From the NCBI GenBank assembly GCA_045648175.1, contig JAZRNN010000016.1, forward strand, positions 5,283 through 69,282: 64,000 nucleotides of DNA, given 5' to 3'. How positions within the stretch are numbered: the first letter of the stretch is position 1; each line of letters begins with the position of its first letter. The stretch comes from SIG440 sp045648175 (GTDB lineage Bacteria > Bacillota > Clostridia > Monoglobales > Monoglobaceae). Below are positions 16,787 to 24,962 of this stretch, piece after piece. Under the pieces are notes generated by a model. The model had not been told where the DNA came from and ran no database searches. It saw only the letters and a list, made by a program, of their open reading frames with translations. Made by a program: the position numbers and the translations under genes.

Positions 16787-16803
16787 GCCTTTTTAAATTG
16801 TTA

Positions 16804-17153
16804 CGGCAGATCTGTAAGCCGAGTTCTGTCATTTAAGACGGTCATCTATCTAAGCCGGGCATCACTGCCGGGCTTCAGCCACCTACCCGAAAGTCGCCGG
16901 GCCAGCTTAATCTTTCCTATAAGGTGTTGCTCCAGGTGGGGTTTACAGCACACTTCCGTCGCCGGAGCGTGGGTGAGCTCTTACCTCGCCTTTCCACCCT
17001 TACCCGAAAAAACGGGCGGTATATTTCTGTTGCACTTTCCTTAAAGTTGCCTTCACAAGGGGTTACCTTGCACCCTGCCCTGTGGAGCTCGGACTTTCCT
17101 CACGCACAGGATTGCTCCGTTGTGCCCGCGACCGCCCAATCTGCCGATGTACA
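16804..17153 (-). ncRNA. rnpB: RNase P RNA, class A
   Basis: Catalytic RNA of RNase P, which removes 5' leaders from pre-tRNAs. On the reverse strand the conserved blocks occur in order: the 5' CGGCAG of P1, GAGGAAAGTCCGAGCTCC (CR I), GGGTGCAAGGTAAC, ACAGAAATATACCGCC, GGTAAGGGTGGAAAGG (CR II/III area), and the 3' block ACAGAACTCGGCTTACAG with the closing CTGCCG of P1. The 5' end is uncertain by a few bases (the promoter predicts about 17153; the P1 stem begins at 17146). The order of elements fits the ancestral type A fold rather than the Bacillus type B fold. Confidence 0.95.
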
Positions 17154-17159
17154 CAAATG

Positions 17160-17188
17160 ATTATACTATAATTATTTCTATTTGTAAA
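17160..17188 (-). promoter_or_regulatory. promoter of rnpB
   Basis: Reverse-strand TTTACA (17183-17188), 17-base spacer and TATAAT (17160-17165). It overlaps the last codons of serA. Confidence 0.75.
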
Positions 17189-18341
17189 GGCTAACTTTAA
17201 TTACGCCATCAATAGCCTTTATATCATCAAGCATTGCTGTTGTGATTTCTGTATGAGTATCAATCATAGTATACGCATAATCACCTTTGCTCTTGTTAAT
17301 CATATTCTCAATATTAATTTTATCTTTTGTGAATACATCAGTAATTTGATTAATCATTGTGGGAACATTCTTGTGAGCAATTGTAACACGTGAACCACAA
17401 ACTTTACCCATATCGCAATTGGGGAAGTTTACAGAGTTCTTAATGTTGCCGTTTTCCAAAAAGTCCTTAAGCTCCTGAGCTGCCATAACAGCACAGTTAT
17501 CTTCACTTTCGGGAGTTGATGCGCCAAGGTGGGGCATACATACAACCTTGTCAGACTTAAGAAGCTCTTCTGTTGCAAAGTCGGTAACATAGGCAGCAAC
17601 TGTCTCGTCTTCAAGAGCAGCAAGAACAGCAGATGTATCAACAAGTTCTGCTCTTGAGAAGTTGAGAAGTCTTACACCCTTTTTAACCTTTTTAAAGAGG
17701 TCTGCGTTAAACATGCCTTTTGTATCTGCTGTTGCAGGAACGTGAATTGAAATATAATCGCTCTGAGTCAGAACTGTGTCAATGTCGTTTGCTTTAACAG
17801 CGGAACGAGTCATATTCCAAGCGGCATCAACCGAAAGATAGGGGTCATAACCGATTACATTCATACCAAGTGCGTGTGCCGCATTTGCAACACGAACACC
17901 GATAGCACCCAAACCGATAATACCAAGAGTTTTGCCTGTGATTTCGGGGCCAACAAAGTTTGATTTACCCTTTTCAACAAGCTTTCCTACCTGGTCGCCT
18001 TCGCCGATAAGAGTTTTTGCCCAGTTGATACCCTGAACAACCTTTCTTGATGCAAGCAAAAGACCTGCAATAACAAGCTCTTTAACTGCGTTTGCATTTG
18101 CACCGGGAGTGTTGAATACAACAATACCCTTTTCGCTGCATTTGTCAATGGGAATATTGTTTGTACCTGCACCTGCACGGGCAACAGCTGCCAAAGATTC
18201 GGGAAGTTCCATATCGTGCATATTAAAACTTCTCAGAATAATACCATCGGGATTTTCAACTTCGTCACCAAAGGTATATTTATCATCAAATACGTTAAGA
18301 CCGATTTTTGCGATCTTATTTAAAGTTTGAACTTTATACAT
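17178..18341 (-). CDS. serA: D-3-phosphoglycerate dehydrogenase
   Basis: SerA oxidises 3-phosphoglycerate to 3-phosphohydroxypyruvate, the first step of serine synthesis. The 387-residue protein has the substrate domain, the NAD-binding motif GIIGLGAIGVRVANAA (about 140-155), the catalytic Arg in LLNFSRAELVD, the Glu-His pair ending in MPHLGASTPES, and a C-terminal ACT domain (about 315-387) that usually senses serine. An AAAGGAG site precedes the ATG. It follows serC by 14 bases in one transcription unit. Confidence 0.95.
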   Translation of the reverse strand: MYKVQTLNKIAKIGLNVFDDKYTFGDEVENPDGIILRSFNMHDMELPESLAAVARAGAGTNNIPIDKCSEKGIVVFNTPGANANAVKELVIAGLLLASRKVVQGINWAKTLIGEGDQVGKLVEKGKSNFVGPEITGKTLGIIGLGAIGVRVANAAHALGMNVIGYDPYLSVDAAWNMTRSAVKANDIDTVLTQSDYISIHVPATADTKGMFNADLFKKVKKGVRLLNFSRAELVDTSAVLAALEDETVAAYVTDFATEELLKSDKVVCMPHLGASTPESEDNCAVMAAQELKDFLENGNIKNSVNFPNCDMGKVCGSRVTIAHKNVPTMINQITDVFTKDKINIENMINKSKGDYAYTMIDTHTEITTAMLDDIKAIDGVIKVSLYK

Positions 18342-18355
18342 CTTTATAATCTCCT

Positions 18356-19435
18356 TTAAGCATTTTCTGCTTCAAATTTCTTCATAAATTCAACAAGAGC
18401 TTCAACGCCTTCGTAGGGCATTGCATTATAGATGCTTGCACGCATACCGCCAACGCTGCGGTGTCCCTTAAGGTTTTCAAAGCCTGCTGCTGATGCTTCC
18501 TTGCAGAACTTCTTGTCAAGGTCTGCGTCGCCTGTAACAAAGCAAACATTCATCATTGAACGATATTTCTTTTCAGCGGTTGCCTTGAAGAGCTTAGACT
18601 GGTCAAGGAAGTTATAAAGAAGAGCAGCTTTCTTTTCGTTTCTTTCTTTCATAGCGTCAAGTCCGCCGTTTTTGAGAGCCCACTTATAAACCAGACCTGC
18701 AACATAGATTGCATAGCAGGGAGGTGTGTTATACATAGAGTCATTATCTGCCATAGTCTTGTAGTCAAGCATTGTGGGGATATCCTCACGAGCGTTACCC
18801 ATAAGGTCTTCGCGAATGATAACAACAGTAAGACCTGCAGGAGCCATATTCTTCTGCGCACCTGCATAGATTACGCCAAACTTTGTAACGTCAACAGGCT
18901 CACTTGTAATGCATGATGACATATCAGCAATCAGAACCTTGTCGCCAACATTGGGAACTTCAGGAAACTTTGTACCAAATATGGTGTTGTTATAGCAAAC
19001 GTGAACGTAGTCTGCGTCATCACGAACCATATCGGGTGTAACTTCGGGTATGTAGCTGAAGGTTTTATCTTCAGAAGTTGCAATACATTTTGCATCGCCG
19101 TATTTTTTTGCTTCTTTATATGCTTTACCTGAGAACTGGCCTGATACGATATAGTCAGCCTTACCTGTCTTCATAAGGTTGAGGGGGATTGCTGCAAACT
19201 GAGTTGATGCACCGCCCTGAAGGAAAAGTACTTTGTAGTTATCGGGAATGTTCATAAGCTTTCTGAAATCAGCTTCTGTCTCCTTAATGATTGCATCATA
19301 AACGGGAGAACGGTGGCTCATTTCCATAACCGACATACCGGAACCTTTGTAGTTGGTCATCTCTGCTGCACACTGTTCAAGAACTTCAAGAGGCAACATT
19401 GAAGGACCTGCTGAGAAATTGTAAATTCTGTTCAC
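18356..19435 (-). CDS. serC: phosphoserine aminotransferase
   Basis: SerC transaminates 3-phosphohydroxypyruvate to phosphoserine with pyridoxal phosphate. It starts at a GTG at 19435 (VNRIYNFSAGPSMLPLEVL), 6 bases after TTGGAGTG; the in-frame ATG at 19453 lies before that site. This gives 359 residues, the family length. Visible are NFSAGPS at the N-terminus, FLQGGASTQFAAIP and the PLP lysine in YAGAQKNMAPAGLTVVI. First gene of the serC-serA operon; no phosphoserine phosphatase gene is nearby. Confidence 0.95.
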   Translation of the reverse strand: MNRIYNFSAGPSMLPLEVLEQCAAEMTNYKGSGMSVMEMSHRSPVYDAIIKETEADFRKLMNIPDNYKVLFLQGGASTQFAAIPLNLMKTGKADYIVSGQFSGKAYKEAKKYGDAKCIATSEDKTFSYIPEVTPDMVRDDADYVHVCYNNTIFGTKFPEVPNVGDKVLIADMSSCITSEPVDVTKFGVIYAGAQKNMAPAGLTVVIIREDLMGNAREDIPTMLDYKTMADNDSMYNTPPCYAIYVAGLVYKWALKNGGLDAMKERNEKKAALLYNFLDQSKLFKATAEKKYRSMMNVCFVTGDADLDKKFCKEASAAGFENLKGHRSVGGMRASIYNAMPYEGVEALVEFMKKFEAENA

Positions 19436-19487
19436 AAAAAACACTCCAATCATATATTTATATTAAGATTTATATATTTCAAATTAT

Positions 19488-19516
19488 AGTATATAACTTT
19501 TTTTCGTGTCCGTCAA
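19488..19516 (-). promoter_or_regulatory. promoter of serC-serA
   Basis: Reverse-strand TTGACG (19511-19516), 17-base spacer and TATACT (19488-19493). The leader is only about 45 bases and contains no T-box or riboswitch. Confidence 0.7.
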
Positions 19517-19557
19517 TAAAAAATTGATTATTTTTTAACAAAAATCTACCAATAGTT

Positions 19558-19908
19558 CTAGCGTAAACCCCTGTATATTTCGTATAATCCAACCAATAGT
19601 AGAAAAAAACCAAATAATCTTCTCAATAAATCTCCGCTTAATGTGGTGGCAAGCCATGCACCGAAGATTGCACCGATTATTCCTGAGCCGCCTATAATAG
19701 CGGCGGTTTTAAATTCAACATTCTTATTCTTTATATGCACAATAAGTGAAATAATTGCCGTTGGTATAAAATAGGTCAGGTTTATTCCCTGTGCCATTTG
19801 TTGATTTATTCCTTCGATTAAAAGCAGAGCAGGAATTAAAATTGCACCGCCCCCAATGCCCATTCCGCTGATTATTCCGCTGAAAAAGCCAATAATAATA
19901 TTAATCAC
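19558..19908 (-). CDS. TauE/SafE-family permease, second half-protein
   Basis: A 116-residue membrane protein covering one half of a TauE/SafE (DUF81) sulfur-compound or anion permease: FSGIISGMGIGGGAILIPALLL is the family repeat motif, followed by three more predicted helices. The GTG start at 19908 sits 7 bases after AGGAGGGG; the longer 165-residue frame runs back through the neighbouring gene. It begins 11 bases after the first half-protein ends. The two probably assemble together, as the family is built from two homologous four-helix repeats. The substrate is unknown. Confidence 0.8.
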   Translation of the reverse strand: MINIIIGFFSGIISGMGIGGGAILIPALLLIEGINQQMAQGINLTYFIPTAIISLIVHIKNKNVEFKTAAIIGGSGIIGAIFGAWLATTLSGDLLRRLFGFFLLLVGLYEIYRGLR

Positions 19909-19919
19909 AAACACCCCTC

Positions 19920-20273
19920 CTAAAAAATCATTTTTACTGCGGTTATGCAAATGACTCCGCCAAAAAGTATCTTTAACCATTTTTTTGAGATTTTGCCAAG
20001 GAGATTTGCTCCCACAAAACCCCCTGCAATTCCGCCAGCTGAAACAAGAACCCATAATTTAAGGTTGAAAAACCCTTTGTTTATATAAGTTACAGAACTG
20101 ACAAGGGACATCATCAGAATTATGGCAATGGCTGTGGCGTGAGATTTCTTTTCATCAATGTTCAAAAATTTCTCCATGGCAGGCACCACCACCGAACCTC
20201 CGCCAGCCCCGAATAGTCCGTTAAGAATTCCTGTCAATGCGCCGATTATAATTTCTTTATGGTATTTCTTCAA
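19920..20273 (-). CDS. TauE/SafE-family permease, first half-protein
   Basis: A 117-residue membrane protein with the other TauE/SafE repeat motif, ALTGILNGLFGAGGGSVVVPAME, and about four helices ending before a basic KKWLK turn. A TTG start at 20273 follows GGAGG by 8 bases; the TTG at 20288 overlaps that site. The pair with 19558-19908 replaces the usual single 250-residue permease. The ribosome-binding site lies inside the hairpin at 20280-20314. Confidence 0.78.
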   Translation of the reverse strand: MKKYHKEIIIGALTGILNGLFGAGGGSVVVPAMEKFLNIDEKKSHATAIAIILMMSLVSSVTYINKGFFNLKLWVLVSAGGIAGGFVGANLLGKISKKWLKILFGGVICITAVKMIF

Positions 20274-20279
20274 TAAAAA

Positions 20280-20314
20280 AACCTCCAAAAACTTTTTAAT
20301 AGTTTTTGAAGGTT
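20280..20314 (-). terminator. terminator-like hairpin that includes the TauE ribosome-binding site
   Basis: On the reverse strand AACCTTCAAAAACT pairs with AGTTTTTGGAGGTT (14 bp, one G-U), followed by seven T. The 3' arm contains the GGAGG used by the downstream TTG start. It may terminate the phosphatase transcript and also hide the ribosome-binding site in any read-through RNA. Confidence 0.7.
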
Positions 20315-20333
20315 TAAGGCTATTTATTCTGTT

Positions 20334-21248
20334 TTATTCCATCTTATTAATACAATCAAAAAGGATTCCTTCACGGACGCCAACATCTGCAACAAGCAGG
20401 TAGGGTGAGTTCAGAACTTTTTTCAGCTCCATCATAGGTAACAAGCCGCCAAGAATAATATCTGCCCTTTCGCCCCCTATGCCGGGTAATAATTTGCGTT
20501 CAGGGATAGATGCATTAGCAATCGAACTAAAAATTTGGTTAATATCATTTGCCGGAATTTCGTGATAAAAAACAGGGGTGTTTGTTGAATCCTTCATATG
20601 ATATTTTGCCAAAGCACGCAGTGTTCCGCCAATTCCTATAACCGGAACGCCTTTCATTTTATCAAGCCACGAAAGCTTTGAAATTTGTTTTGAGATGTAG
20701 TTTTCAGCCTTACTGATGGATGAAGCGTTTTCACCTTTTGAAAAGTATGTTTCGGTAATCCATCTGGAACCTATAGGAATACTGATTGCAGGCTTGTAGA
20801 TTTCACCATTGTATATTGCAATAAATTCCGTGCTGCCACCGCCTATATCGCATATGACACCGTTTTTGCATCCGAGAGTGTTTGAAATTGCCAGACAATC
20901 AAATGCTGCCTCTTTCTCACCATCAATAATCTCAATAGCGATACCTGTGGCGTTTTTAACGGCTTCGATAAACTCTTTGCCGTTATGAGCTTTACGTACT
21001 GCCGCAGTTGCTACAGCACAAATGTCTGTGACATCCAATTTTTGTATAATTTGTTTATATTCCAACAAAGCGTTAACGGCACGAAGCTGGGCCTCGGGCC
21101 TGAGACACATATCTTCAGTCATACCTTCGCTGAGCTTTATCATGCTACGATAGTTGCCTGTTTGTCTAAAAGTTTTATTATCATTGATTTCAAAAATGCT
21201 CATTCTGATAGAATTTGAGCCCAAATCTATTATGGCAAGTTTTTTCAT
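20334..21248 (-). CDS. Ppx/GppA-family phosphatase
   Basis: Member of the ASKHA-fold exopolyphosphatase / guanosine pentaphosphate phosphatase family, acting on polyphosphate or pppGpp. The start MKKLAIIDLGSNSIRMSIFEI at 21248 is the family N-terminus; the frame extends 27 codons further upstream without similarity. Other motifs are VATAAVRKAHNG, DGEKEAAFDCLAI, VICDIGGGSTEFI and GIGGTLRALAKYHM. At 304 residues it is the short two-domain form without the C-terminal HD-like extension. Polyphosphatase and pppGpp hydrolase activities cannot be told apart by eye. Confidence 0.88.
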   Translation of the reverse strand: MKKLAIIDLGSNSIRMSIFEINDNKTFRQTGNYRSMIKLSEGMTEDMCLRPEAQLRAVNALLEYKQIIQKLDVTDICAVATAAVRKAHNGKEFIEAVKNATGIAIEIIDGEKEAAFDCLAISNTLGCKNGVICDIGGGSTEFIAIYNGEIYKPAISIPIGSRWITETYFSKGENASSISKAENYISKQISKLSWLDKMKGVPVIGIGGTLRALAKYHMKDSTNTPVFYHEIPANDINQIFSSIANASIPERKLLPGIGGERADIILGGLLPMMELKKVLNSPYLLVADVGVREGILFDCINKME

Positions 21249-21297
21249 AAGCAAGGAATTTCCTTTCGGGAAGAATGGGGGTAGTGTTAATAAATTC

Positions 21298-21326
21298 TTG
21301 ACAAAATGAATTAAATATAGTATACT
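21298..21326 (+). promoter_or_regulatory. promoter of tRNA-Thr(CGT)
   Basis: TTGACA (21298-21303), 17-base spacer, TATACT (21321-21326); the tRNA begins 17 bases later. Confidence 0.8.
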
Positions 21327-21342
21327 CATTAAAACTTAATAT

Positions 21343-21418
21343 GCTTGTGTAGCACAGTCGGTAGTGCAGCGCATTCGTAATGCGCAGGTCGTCCGTTCGA
21401 GCCGGATCACAAGCTCCA
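21343..21418 (+). tRNA. tRNA-Thr (anticodon CGT)
   Basis: 76 nt with encoded CCA. Acceptor GCTTGTG pairs with CACAAGC; the anticodon stem GCGCA/TGCGC encloses loop TTCGTAA, anticodon CGT, reading ACG. The T-arm has GTTCGAG. The discriminator base is U. It stands alone with its own promoter and terminator. Confidence 0.96.
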
Positions 21419-21421
21419 ATT

Positions 21422-21452
21422 CGGAACAGGTTATGCCTGTTCCGATTTTTTT
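21422..21452 (+). terminator. terminator of tRNA-Thr(CGT)
   Basis: CGGAACAGG and CCTGTTCCG form a perfect 9-bp stem with loop TTATG, followed by a run of T residues. Confidence 0.9.
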
Positions 21453-21498
21453 GATTTTAACATATAATTTAACTATTTGTCAATGGCGTAATAAAATA

Positions 21499-23268
21499 TT
21501 AAAACAACTCCAAAACTCTGTTTAAAAATACTGCCGTTTCAGCTCGGGTTGCAAAGCCTTGAGGTTTAAATTCTCCGGTTTCGTATCCGGACAGTATTTC
21601 GTTTTTGACAAGCACAGCCACTGCGTCGATTGCATATTCAGAGATATTTTGAGAATCACTGAATTTTGCTGACAGATTTATTTTTTCATCACTATTCAAA
21701 ATATTTTCTTTTTCAAGAATTCTATATACCATAACAGCCATATCTTCGCGGGTTATGTTTCCTGTTGGGTCAAATATTTTGCCGTCACGACCGGAGGTTA
21801 TTCCAAGAGCCTTTGCAATGCCTATCTGCTTATAATAGTATTTGTCAGGGGTAATATCTGAGAAGTTTTCGGTAAATTCTGCACTTTTGCCAAGCAAACG
21901 TACCAGCATAAGCGTAAAATCTGCACGGCTGACCTGTCGTTCACACCCAAAAGTGCCATCGCCCATACCCTTTATAATTCCCGTTTGGTGAAGAGTGTTT
22001 ATTGCATCAATAGCCCAGGGATATGAGGAAATATCGGTGAACAAAGGCTGTTTGCCTGTATTTACATATACTGCGAAATCCTGAAGAGGAGGACTATGCA
22101 AAATACTTCCCAAACGATAATGACAGTAGCCGATACAACCCTCCAGATTTTGAAGAAATTTAGTTTGACGGGTAAGCTCGGCAATGCCGTTTTGTGAATA
22201 CCATACCGATGCCGCACCTGTTTCTTCGTCAACTTTGTATGCTGCCTGACCTATACAAAGGGAAACATCAGTACCCTTAACAGTATCAGACCACCATCGA
22301 GCGACCGTTTCAAAATCGGCGGCAGAATGCCCTGTATTCCAGTAAATTTGAGGAACTATCCAGTCGACAAGATTTTCTTTTACCCACAGACGGCTATCTG
22401 CATAGTAGTCGTAATATGACTGAATGCCACTTGTGTTACTGCCATCGGGATGTGAGTTGCTGTTTGCCCAGATTCCGCAAGGGCTAACCGAAAATATTAT
22501 ATCGGAATTTTCAGCTTTTATGGCAGTGCCAATGCGTTTTATAAGCCCGGTGGTATTGCTTCGTCGCCAGTCGCCGATATCTGTAAATTCTCCACCGTAT
22601 TCGGTAAAGGTTTCGCTATCCGGGAACGAACTGTCGGGATAAAAATAGTCGTCAATATGAATACCGTCAATGTCATAATTTTTAACAATTTCAAGAATAC
22701 CATCGACAATCAAATTGTTGGTCTCGGGCTCGCCGGGATTAAGATACAGCTTGCCATTGGTATGCTTTACGGTAAGATGGGGATATTTTTTTGAAATCGC
22801 ACGATCGGAAAGAGTTTCTGCATCTGTGGCAGATGCCGTGAGTCGGTAAGGATTAATCCAGGCGTGAAGAGCAATGCCTCGTTTGTGTGATTCGCGACAC
22901 AAATATTCTAGTGGGTCAAAATTGTTTGAAGGGGCAAGCTCCGATGTACCGGTAAGATACTTTGACCACGGAAAAATATCAGATTTATAAAAAGCATCAC
23001 CGGTGGGGCGTATTTGAAAGAATAACGTATTATACCCTAATGACTGAATATTGCTCAATAAATTATCTGCATCTTGCCGCAAAGTCTCGGCTGAGGTCGT
23101 TGGTGTTGATGGATAATCCATAGAATATAACGTTGCCGCCCATACCCCGCGGATTTGAGCTTTATCAGCAACAACACTGTCGGCTTTGGGCGGAAACAAC
23201 GCATTAAGAACACAGAAAAGTCCTGTCAGTACGCACAAGGCTTTAAAGGTCCGAGTCGTTTTTGACAT
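21499..23268 (-). CDS. secreted GHL10-family glycoside hydrolase-like protein with three SLH domains
   Basis: A 589-residue surface protein. It has a signal peptide (about residues 8-30), then a GHL10 (DUF187, YngK-like) TIM-barrel domain at about 38-395: IRGVWAATLYSMDYPS, NTLFFQIRPTGDAFYKS, LHAWINPYRLT and IDGIHIDDYFYP. Three SLH repeats follow at about 405-589, each with the family form (FTDI..W/Y..I..., GIIKGMGDGTFG, SRADF.LMLVRLL). SLH domains bind pyruvylated wall polysaccharide, which matches the CsaB domain encoded at 7785-10067. Catalysis by GHL10 proteins is not established, so the substrate is unknown; a wall or host glycan is likely. Confidence 0.9.
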   Translation of the reverse strand: MSKTTRTFKALCVLTGLFCVLNALFPPKADSVVADKAQIRGVWAATLYSMDYPSTPTTSAETLRQDADNLLSNIQSLGYNTLFFQIRPTGDAFYKSDIFPWSKYLTGTSELAPSNNFDPLEYLCRESHKRGIALHAWINPYRLTASATDAETLSDRAISKKYPHLTVKHTNGKLYLNPGEPETNNLIVDGILEIVKNYDIDGIHIDDYFYPDSSFPDSETFTEYGGEFTDIGDWRRSNTTGLIKRIGTAIKAENSDIIFSVSPCGIWANSNSHPDGSNTSGIQSYYDYYADSRLWVKENLVDWIVPQIYWNTGHSAADFETVARWWSDTVKGTDVSLCIGQAAYKVDEETGAASVWYSQNGIAELTRQTKFLQNLEGCIGYCHYRLGSILHSPPLQDFAVYVNTGKQPLFTDISSYPWAIDAINTLHQTGIIKGMGDGTFGCERQVSRADFTLMLVRLLGKSAEFTENFSDITPDKYYYKQIGIAKALGITSGRDGKIFDPTGNITREDMAVMVYRILEKENILNSDEKINLSAKFSDSQNISEYAIDAVAVLVKNEILSGYETGEFKPQGFATRAETAVFLNRVLELF

Positions 23269-23367
23269 TACAAAGCATCTCCTTTCCGATTTTCACAAAA
23301 ATTAGATTTTTACATATTATGTATTGCATAATACCAAACTCATCGCAAGAGGAAGGAGTGAAATAAT

Positions 23368-23844
23368 ATGCTTGAGGTATATGATGCAATAGCCAGAATT
23401 CAAGGTAGTGATCTTGCTCCGGATGTGCACGGAACGGTGAAATTTCTTGGAATCGCTGATGGAAGTTGGGTTGAGGCCGAGATTTTTGGCTTACCTGAAT
23501 TCAGGGAGGCAATGACAAACACGCCGCAGATTGGCCCCTTTGGCTTTCACATTCACGACAGCGACACCTGTGGGAGCGTTCATACCGACACACCTTTTGA
23601 AGCCGCAGGCGGACATTGGAATCCTGACGGCGAACCACACGGAAATCACGCAGGGGATTTTCCTGTGTTGTTTTCAAATGGAGGAACAGCAAAAATGCTG
23701 TTTTTTACAAATCGGTTTTTCCCGCAAGATGTGATAGGAAGGTCAGTAATAATCCATCAATCGCCTGACGATTATGTAACTCAGCCTTCGGGCAGCGGTG
23801 GCAGGCGTATTGCCTGCGGAAGCATAGTTGCGGCAAACTCGTGA
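23368..23844 (+). CDS. Cu/Zn superoxide dismutase-family protein, cytoplasmic form
   Basis: A 158-residue protein with the Cu/Zn superoxide dismutase fold signature. The copper and zinc ligand positions look complete: FGFHIHD, GGHWNPDG, HGNHAGDFP and SVIIHQSPDDY, plus the GGRRIACGSI ending with the active-site Arg and a disulfide Cys. There is no signal peptide or lipobox, although bacterial relatives are usually exported. A strong GAAGGAGTG site precedes the ATG. It is monocistronic. The enzymatic call rests on the preserved ligands; a structural or metal-handling role remains possible. Confidence 0.85.
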   Translation: MLEVYDAIARIQGSDLAPDVHGTVKFLGIADGSWVEAEIFGLPEFREAMTNTPQIGPFGFHIHDSDTCGSVHTDTPFEAAGGHWNPDGEPHGNHAGDFPVLFSNGGTAKMLFFTNRFFPQDVIGRSVIIHQSPDDYVTQPSGSGGRRIACGSIVAANS

Positions 23845-23860
23845 ACATAAAACAATATAA

Positions 23861-23889
23861 AAAGGAAGAAACAAACAGTTTCTTCCTTT
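23861..23889. terminator. terminator between the SOD-like gene and holA
   Basis: AAAGGAAGAAAC and GTTTCTTCCTTT form a 12-bp stem around a 5-base loop, followed by ATTTTAT. Confidence 0.75.
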
Positions 23890-23938
23890 ATTTTATAGCA
23901 TATTCTATAGTCGGTCAAGCGGAAAATGTCGGCTTAGG

Positions 23939-24949
23939 CTATCTCTTTAACAGCTCTGCCACATACATCTCAACTGCAATCCATTTGTCCATTGTGCCTG
24001 AACGCACCGCAAAGGTGTATTCACAACCCTTAAGAGTCATTCTTTTTAAATAGGCGGTTGAAAATCGACGGGATTGCTCGGTAAGTTTTTTTATAACAAA
24101 GGGATGTTTGCGGGGCTCAAAATATTCAGCAAGACTGTCTGCGGTGAGCTTGTCTTCGGTCAGTTGCTTTACCATAAGGAGTTCGCCCATACGTGTGCTA
24201 ATCAGCGAAAGAACGGTGGAGGAGTTTTCTCCCGCAAAACGCAGTGCACTTAATTCTTCAAAAACGGTTTTGGTTTTACCCTCGGCGATATTATCAATAA
24301 TATCAAAAACCCTTGCATCTGTGGTTTTAGATACCACTGCAGATATATCTTCGGATGTAATTTTTTCGCGTTCACCCACAAAGTTCAACACCTTGCAGAA
24401 CTCTGTATATATTGACGACATTGACTGGCCACACAAAGCAACCATCTTAGATAGGTCTGAGGCAAGAATGGTTTTGCCCTTATCCTCAAACATTTTTTCA
24501 AGCCACAGCTCCAGCTGTTTGGGAGAGAGGGGGTCAAATTTTACAATTTCACCGTTCTTTTTAAACACGTCAAGATTTTTTTCTTTCTTTTTATCAAACT
24601 CCTGCTCGGTAAAAATTACAGTCATATAATCAGGAAGGGTGGCAAGACTTTCGCTCAATGCAGAAAAGTCTTTTGTTTTTGCGTTGCCAAATATACCGCA
24701 GTTGGAGACAACAAGCATCCTTCTGTCTGACATAACAGGAACGGATAAAAGCTGATTTTCGATTTCTGCAAAAGTAATTTTTTTACCATCCAGCTTGGCA
24801 TAGTTAAATTCCTCAAAGTCTTTGTCTATTAGACGTTTTTTGATGGACTTAATTTTGTTTTCAAGGAGAAATTGTTCTTCGCCGTAGAAGAAGTAAAGAT
24901 TAGCAATCTTCCCGGATGAAATTTGTCTGTCAAGGTCTTTTGGTTCCAT
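23939..24949 (-). CDS. holA: DNA polymerase III subunit delta
   Basis: HolA is the clamp-loader subunit that opens the sliding clamp. The 336-residue protein begins MEPKDLDRQISSGKIANLYFFYGEE, the usual delta N-terminus with the degenerate P-loop YFFYGEEQFLLENK, and continues with LLSVPVMSDRRMLVV and the collar domain ending in helices. It lies 13 bases behind the ComEC-type hydrolase gene, a neighbourhood also common in other Firmicutes (comEC-holA). Confidence 0.9.
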   Translation of the reverse strand: MEPKDLDRQISSGKIANLYFFYGEEQFLLENKIKSIKKRLIDKDFEEFNYAKLDGKKITFAEIENQLLSVPVMSDRRMLVVSNCGIFGNAKTKDFSALSESLATLPDYMTVIFTEQEFDKKKEKNLDVFKKNGEIVKFDPLSPKQLELWLEKMFEDKGKTILASDLSKMVALCGQSMSSIYTEFCKVLNFVGEREKITSEDISAVVSKTTDARVFDIIDNIAEGKTKTVFEELSALRFAGENSSTVLSLISTRMGELLMVKQLTEDKLTADSLAEYFEPRKHPFVIKKLTEQSRRFSTAYLKRMTLKGCEYTFAVRSGTMDKWIAVEMYVAELLKR

Positions 24950-24962
24950 AGTTTAGTCTCCT

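Noticed and set aside
16599..16796. 65-codon rightward frame starting TTG with an AAAGGATG site
   Set aside because: It runs through the terminator at 16690-16717 and into the rnpB terminator, and the region folds as a structured RNA.
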